From Bacteroidota bacterium (lineage in GTDB: Bacteria; Bacteroidota; Bacteroidia; Chitinophagales; UBA2359): 8,209 nt of DNA. Each line of letters opens with the position of its first letter. Within the stretch, counting starts at the first letter, position 1. The position numbers were made by a program, and so were the translations under genes. The stretch is taken from the NCBI GenBank assembly GCA_020627525.1, contig JAHDGP010000202.1, forward strand, positions 1-8,209, written 5' to 3'. The notes under the pieces are model-generated. The model did no database searches. It was given only the letters and a program-made list of their open reading frames with translations, and was not told the origin of the DNA. This document shows positions 5,465-8,209 of this stretch, in pieces.

Positions 5465-8209
5465 ATGAAGACCTTGATAATTTTAACCTCTACCCTACTC
5501 TGCTCTATTTTTCTTTTGTCTTTTGATGCTGATAAATCAAAAGCCCTTCAAAAGATATTGGGAAAATTGAAAGCCTTTCAAAGTGAAAACTCTAATGACT
5601 ATCTCTATTTACACATAGATAGACCATTCTATAAGCCTGGCGATGATATTTGGTTCAAAACATATGTAACAGATGCAGCTTATTTACCAAATAAAAGAAG
5701 TGAAATAGTTTATGTAGAACTGATTAACCCAAAAGGTGCTGTTGAGAAAAAAATAACGCTCCTCACCAACAACGGATCAGGTTTTGGAGACTTCACAATC
5801 CCCCACTCTGCTCCAGGTGGCTTATATAAAATAAAAGCATACACCAACTGGATGAAAAATTTTGGTGAAGACAATGTTTTTGAAAAAGAAATTCAGGTTC
5901 AAAATGTAGTACTTCCTCGTGTTTTAATGAAATTAGATTTTCAAAGAAAAGCTTATGGACCTGGTGATCGTGTAAAAGCAGATTTTGATTTAAGAGGAAT
6001 TGATAAAAAAGCAATTGTTGATAAAGGCTTAAATCTTGTTGTTTCTATAAATGGAAATGAAATAGATCGAAAAAATATAAAAACCAATCAGGAAGGAAAA
6101 GCAGTTATTGATTTTACATTACCTGATGAACTGGTTAGCAATGATGGAATTATAAATATCGTGTTTTCCAACAAAGGTTTTACAGAATCTATTTCAAGAG
6201 CAATTCCAATTACTCTTAACAATATTGATTTGCAATTTTTTCCAGAAGGTGGATCTGTCGTTTCAAATATTCAAAATAAAATAGCCTTCAAAGCGATCAA
6301 TGAATTTGGAAAGGCTGCTGATGTAAAAGGAGTTGTTTATGATGCTTCTGATAATGAAATAACCACATTCGACTCATTTCACAATGGAATGGGTTTGTGT
6401 GAATTTATTCCTAAAAAGGGAAAGCAATATTACGCACAGATTACACAGCCAGAAGGGATAACTGAAAAGTACCCACTACCCGACCCCATTGCAGATGCAT
6501 TCTCTAGACAAGTTTTAGATCAAAATAAAACAACGCTTAGGCTAAATATTTGCAAATCGTCATCGAAAGACGCTAGTTTGATTGCTCAAATTAAAGGGAA
6601 AAAATATTTTTCGCAAGATATTACTGGAGCAAAACAAGAGCAAGTTATTGAAATTGACTTGAACGGATTTCCAATAGGAATAGTGCAATTGACGCTATTT
6701 GACCATAAAAGTGTTCCCCAATCCGAACGTTTGGTTTTTGTAAACAAGCATCGCAAACTAAATGTAGCTATTGAAACGGATAAGGACAAATACCTGCCAA
6801 GAGAAAAAGTAAATGCAAGCATTAAAGTTACGGATGACGCTGGCAAATCCGTTCGAGGAGATTTTTCTGTTGCAGTTGTAGATGAATCACTACTGAGCTT
6901 TGCTGACGATAAACAAGGTGGTATTTTGTCTGAATTATTACTATCATCTGATCTCAAAGGTGAAATTGAAGAACCTGCATTTTATTTTGATAAAGAAGAA
7001 GAAAAAGCAGACGAAGCATTAGCGCTATTGATGATGACTCACGGCTGGCGAGGCTTTGAATGGAAAGAAGTATTAGAAGGAGATTTGAAAAAGGAAAAAG
7101 AATTTTTAGCAGAAGCGAAAATTATAAAAGGTCGCTTGGATGAAAAATTTTCTTGTACTGAAAAGCCTAAAAGAATTATTGTAAAAGAAACAGGTGAATT
7201 TGTCTTGACAAACGAAAACTGTGAGTTTGAAATCAGAGACTTAGAAATAGATTTGACGGAGAAACCAATAACACTAATTTGTGAAATAGGAGAGCAAACT
7301 ATTTCTGCAACTGTTAGAGACTATACAAATAACTTAATTTTGAGAGGTTCCGTAAGTGGAAAGACCTTAAGTAAAGAGACAAATGAAGTAATTGCATATG
7401 CCAATGTGTATGTTGAAGGTACCAGAGTGGGGACGACCTCAGACAGGGAGGGCAATTTTAAATTAGAAAACATCCCAAGTGAAGCAGAAAAAATCAATAT
7501 CAGCTATTTGGGATATGAGCGTTTAACGATACCATTAAGTGATTTTAAATTAAAGGCGGAAGAGAATGTTTTTTATTTAGAAAATGGTCCTGTCATTATG
7601 GAGATGAATGTGGTTGCAGCTAGAGGTGGTAAGAGAAATAATAAGAATAGAAGGTTTATGAACAAGGCAGCAGAAGCAGGACCACAAGCTGCAGGAGGAC
7701 CGCAAGCAATGCCAGAAATGATGATGGAAGAAGCAGAGGCAATGGAAATGGATGATGCTGATGGAATGGAGTGGAATGCACAAGCACCACCACCAGCAAT
7801 TAATGTTATGGATGACCAAATTATTCTGGATGCTAAAGATGTAAATGTAAAGGAGCAGGTGATGGCTGATGAAGTATTGGATATGCCTATTAGAGTTGCA
7901 GGAAAAAGAATGGCGCCTAATTTGCCACCGCCACCAAGATATTATAAAGCAAGAACTTTTTATGAGCCTAAATACGAAACAGAAAATAAAAATCCAGTAA
8001 GAGACGATTTTCGTAAAACGATTTATTGGAATCCTGATTTGAAAACAAATGAAGAGGGGGTAGCAAGATTCTCTTTTTATACCTCTGATGAAATAACGCA
8101 GTTCAAAATTATGAGCGAAGGGGTAGGAGAGGGGTCTCTAGGAATGGGCAGTGAAAGCATTTATACCCAATTGCCTTTTAGTGTTGAATTTAAAATGCCT
8201 TCAAGCAGT
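5465..8209 (+). CDS. Alpha-2-macroglobulin-like exported protein with MG2 and carboxypeptidase-regulatory domains (3' end missing)
   Basis: The frame is open for 915 codons to the window end, with no stop or frameshift. Residues 1-20 are a Sec signal peptide without a clear lipobox. An in-frame ATG at 5420 would add 15 polar residues before it, so ATG 5465 is preferred. MG2-type domain: 'YLHIDRPFYKPGDDIWFKTYV' (about 48-68). Further beta domains follow, then 'VAVVDESLLSFADD' (about 472-485), 'LLLSSDLKGEIEEPAFYF' (about 492-509) and 'THGWRGFEW' (525-533), typical of large Bacteroidota MG2 proteins. A carboxypeptidase-regulatory-like beta sandwich spans about 625-709, with 'YANVYVEGTRVGTTSDREG' inside. 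A low-complexity Met/Ala/Glu/Gln linker (about 720-800) follows, then a poly-Pro patch. From about 849, 'KTIYWNPDLKTNEEGVARFSFYTSD' begins the macroglobulin A2M (MG7-like) domain, cut by the window end. Envelope location is inferred. A thioester, if any, lies beyond the window. Confidence 0.87.
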   Translation, partial: MKTLIILTSTLLCSIFLLSFDADKSKALQKILGKLKAFQSENSNDYLYLHIDRPFYKPGDDIWFKTYVTDAAYLPNKRSEIVYVELINPKGAVEKKITLLTNNGSGFGDFTIPHSAPGGLYKIKAYTNWMKNFGEDNVFEKEIQVQNVVLPRVLMKLDFQRKAYGPGDRVKADFDLRGIDKKAIVDKGLNLVVSINGNEIDRKNIKTNQEGKAVIDFTLPDELVSNDGIINIVFSNKGFTESISRAIPITLNNIDLQFFPEGGSVVSNIQNKIAFKAINEFGKAADVKGVVYDASDNEITTFDSFHNGMGLCEFIPKKGKQYYAQITQPEGITEKYPLPDPIADAFSRQVLDQNKTTLRLNICKSSSKDASLIAQIKGKKYFSQDITGAKQEQVIEIDLNGFPIGIVQLTLFDHKSVPQSERLVFVNKHRKLNVAIETDKDKYLPREKVNASIKVTDDAGKSVRGDFSVAVVDESLLSFADDKQGGILSELLLSSDLKGEIEEPAFYFDKEEEKADEALALLMMTHGWRGFEWKEVLEGDLKKEKEFLAEAKIIKGRLDEKFSCTEKPKRIIVKETGEFVLTNENCEFEIRDLEIDLTEKPITLICEIGEQTISATVRDYTNNLILRGSVSGKTLSKETNEVIAYANVYVEGTRVGTTSDREGNFKLENIPSEAEKINISYLGYERLTIPLSDFKLKAEENVFYLENGPVIMEMNVVAARGGKRNNKNRRFMNKAAEAGPQAAGGPQAMPEMMMEEAEAMEMDDADGMEWNAQAPPPAINVMDDQIILDAKDVNVKEQVMADEVLDMPIRVAGKRMAPNLPPPPRYYKARTFYEPKYETENKNPVRDDFRKTIYWNPDLKTNEEGVARFSFYTSDEITQFKIMSEGVGEGSLGMGSESIYTQLPFSVEFKMPSSS
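7622..7810 (+). repeat. Low-complexity linker coding segment
   Basis: Residues about 720-782 of the macroglobulin-like protein. A basic start (RGGKRNNKNRR) is followed by a stretch dominated by Ala, Met, Glu, Gln, Gly and Pro, with nine Met in about 50 residues, and a triple Pro. It is probably disordered. It lies just after the carboxypeptidase-regulatory domain and ahead of the MG7-like domain. Confidence 0.6.

Noticed and set aside
5465..5524. Lipoprotein signal at Cys 13 of the macroglobulin-like protein
   Set aside because: The residues before the Cys (T-L-L) do not form a lipobox, and the hydrophobic core continues past it; a Sec signal peptide fits better.
5607..5615. ATTTACACA, one mismatch from TTWTNCACA
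   Set aside because: A single copy inside the macroglobulin-like coding region, about 1.4 kb from the nearest site; expected by chance.
5793..6014. Reverse-strand open frame inside the macroglobulin-like gene
   Set aside because: It is a shadow of the 915-codon forward frame, which carries clear domain motifs; the reverse translation is low-complexity.
6586..6957. Reverse-strand 123-codon frame
   Set aside because: It is a shadow of the same forward gene, with a Ser/Thr-rich translation and no motif.
7577..7819. Reverse-strand 80-codon His/Cys-rich frame
   Set aside because: It is the antisense of the Met/Ala/Glu linker codons; its odd composition follows from the forward strand.

Overview
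The window is AT-rich (about one third G+C by eye) and looks like chromosomal DNA of a Bacteroidota bacterium, probably a flavobacterial or cytophagal lineage. The grounds are the protein types: a large MG2 / carboxypeptidase-regulatory / alpha-2-macroglobulin-like exported protein with the 'HGWRGFEW' block, a small acidic lipoprotein, and an OppC-type permease with a long periplasmic insertion. Recognisable Shine-Dalgarno sites are also nearly absent. I cannot name the genus.

Layout. 149-484 (+) is a small NTF2/SnoaL-like protein. It converges with 586-1254 (-), a 222-residue protein I do not recognise. A 969-bp gene-free region (1255-2223) follows. It holds a stretch of about 150 bp with only about 12% G+C next to a dense set of DnaA-box-like 9-mers (TTATCCACA, TTATACACA, TTATCAACA and close variants), then a perfect hairpin and a long imperfect inverted repeat. 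I read this as a candidate chromosomal replication origin (oriC) without dnaA beside it. To its right every gene is on the + strand: a membrane glycosyltransferase of family GT2 (2224-3372), an OppC/DppC-type ABC permease (3425-4663), a lipoprotein of unknown function (4821-5324), and the first 915 codons of an alpha-2-macroglobulin-like protein (5465 to the window end). The genes flanking the gene-free region, 586-1254 (-) and 2224-3372 (+), diverge from it, as expected for leading-strand genes leaving an origin.

The most notable signal is that the DnaA-box-like sites do not stop at the intergenic region. Three perfect TTATCCACA sites and at least six one-mismatch sites lie inside the glycosyltransferase and permease genes, two of the perfect ones 20 bp apart in sequence encoding membrane segments. 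A two-part origin with a protein-coding gene between its halves, or an origin-linked DnaA-titrating array, would explain this. The genes show no obvious shared pathway. The glycosyltransferase and permease are 52 bp apart and may be co-transcribed; the lipoprotein and the macroglobulin-like gene each have a leader of about 140-160 bp and are probably separate units. No tRNA, rRNA, CRISPR array or insertion sequence was seen.
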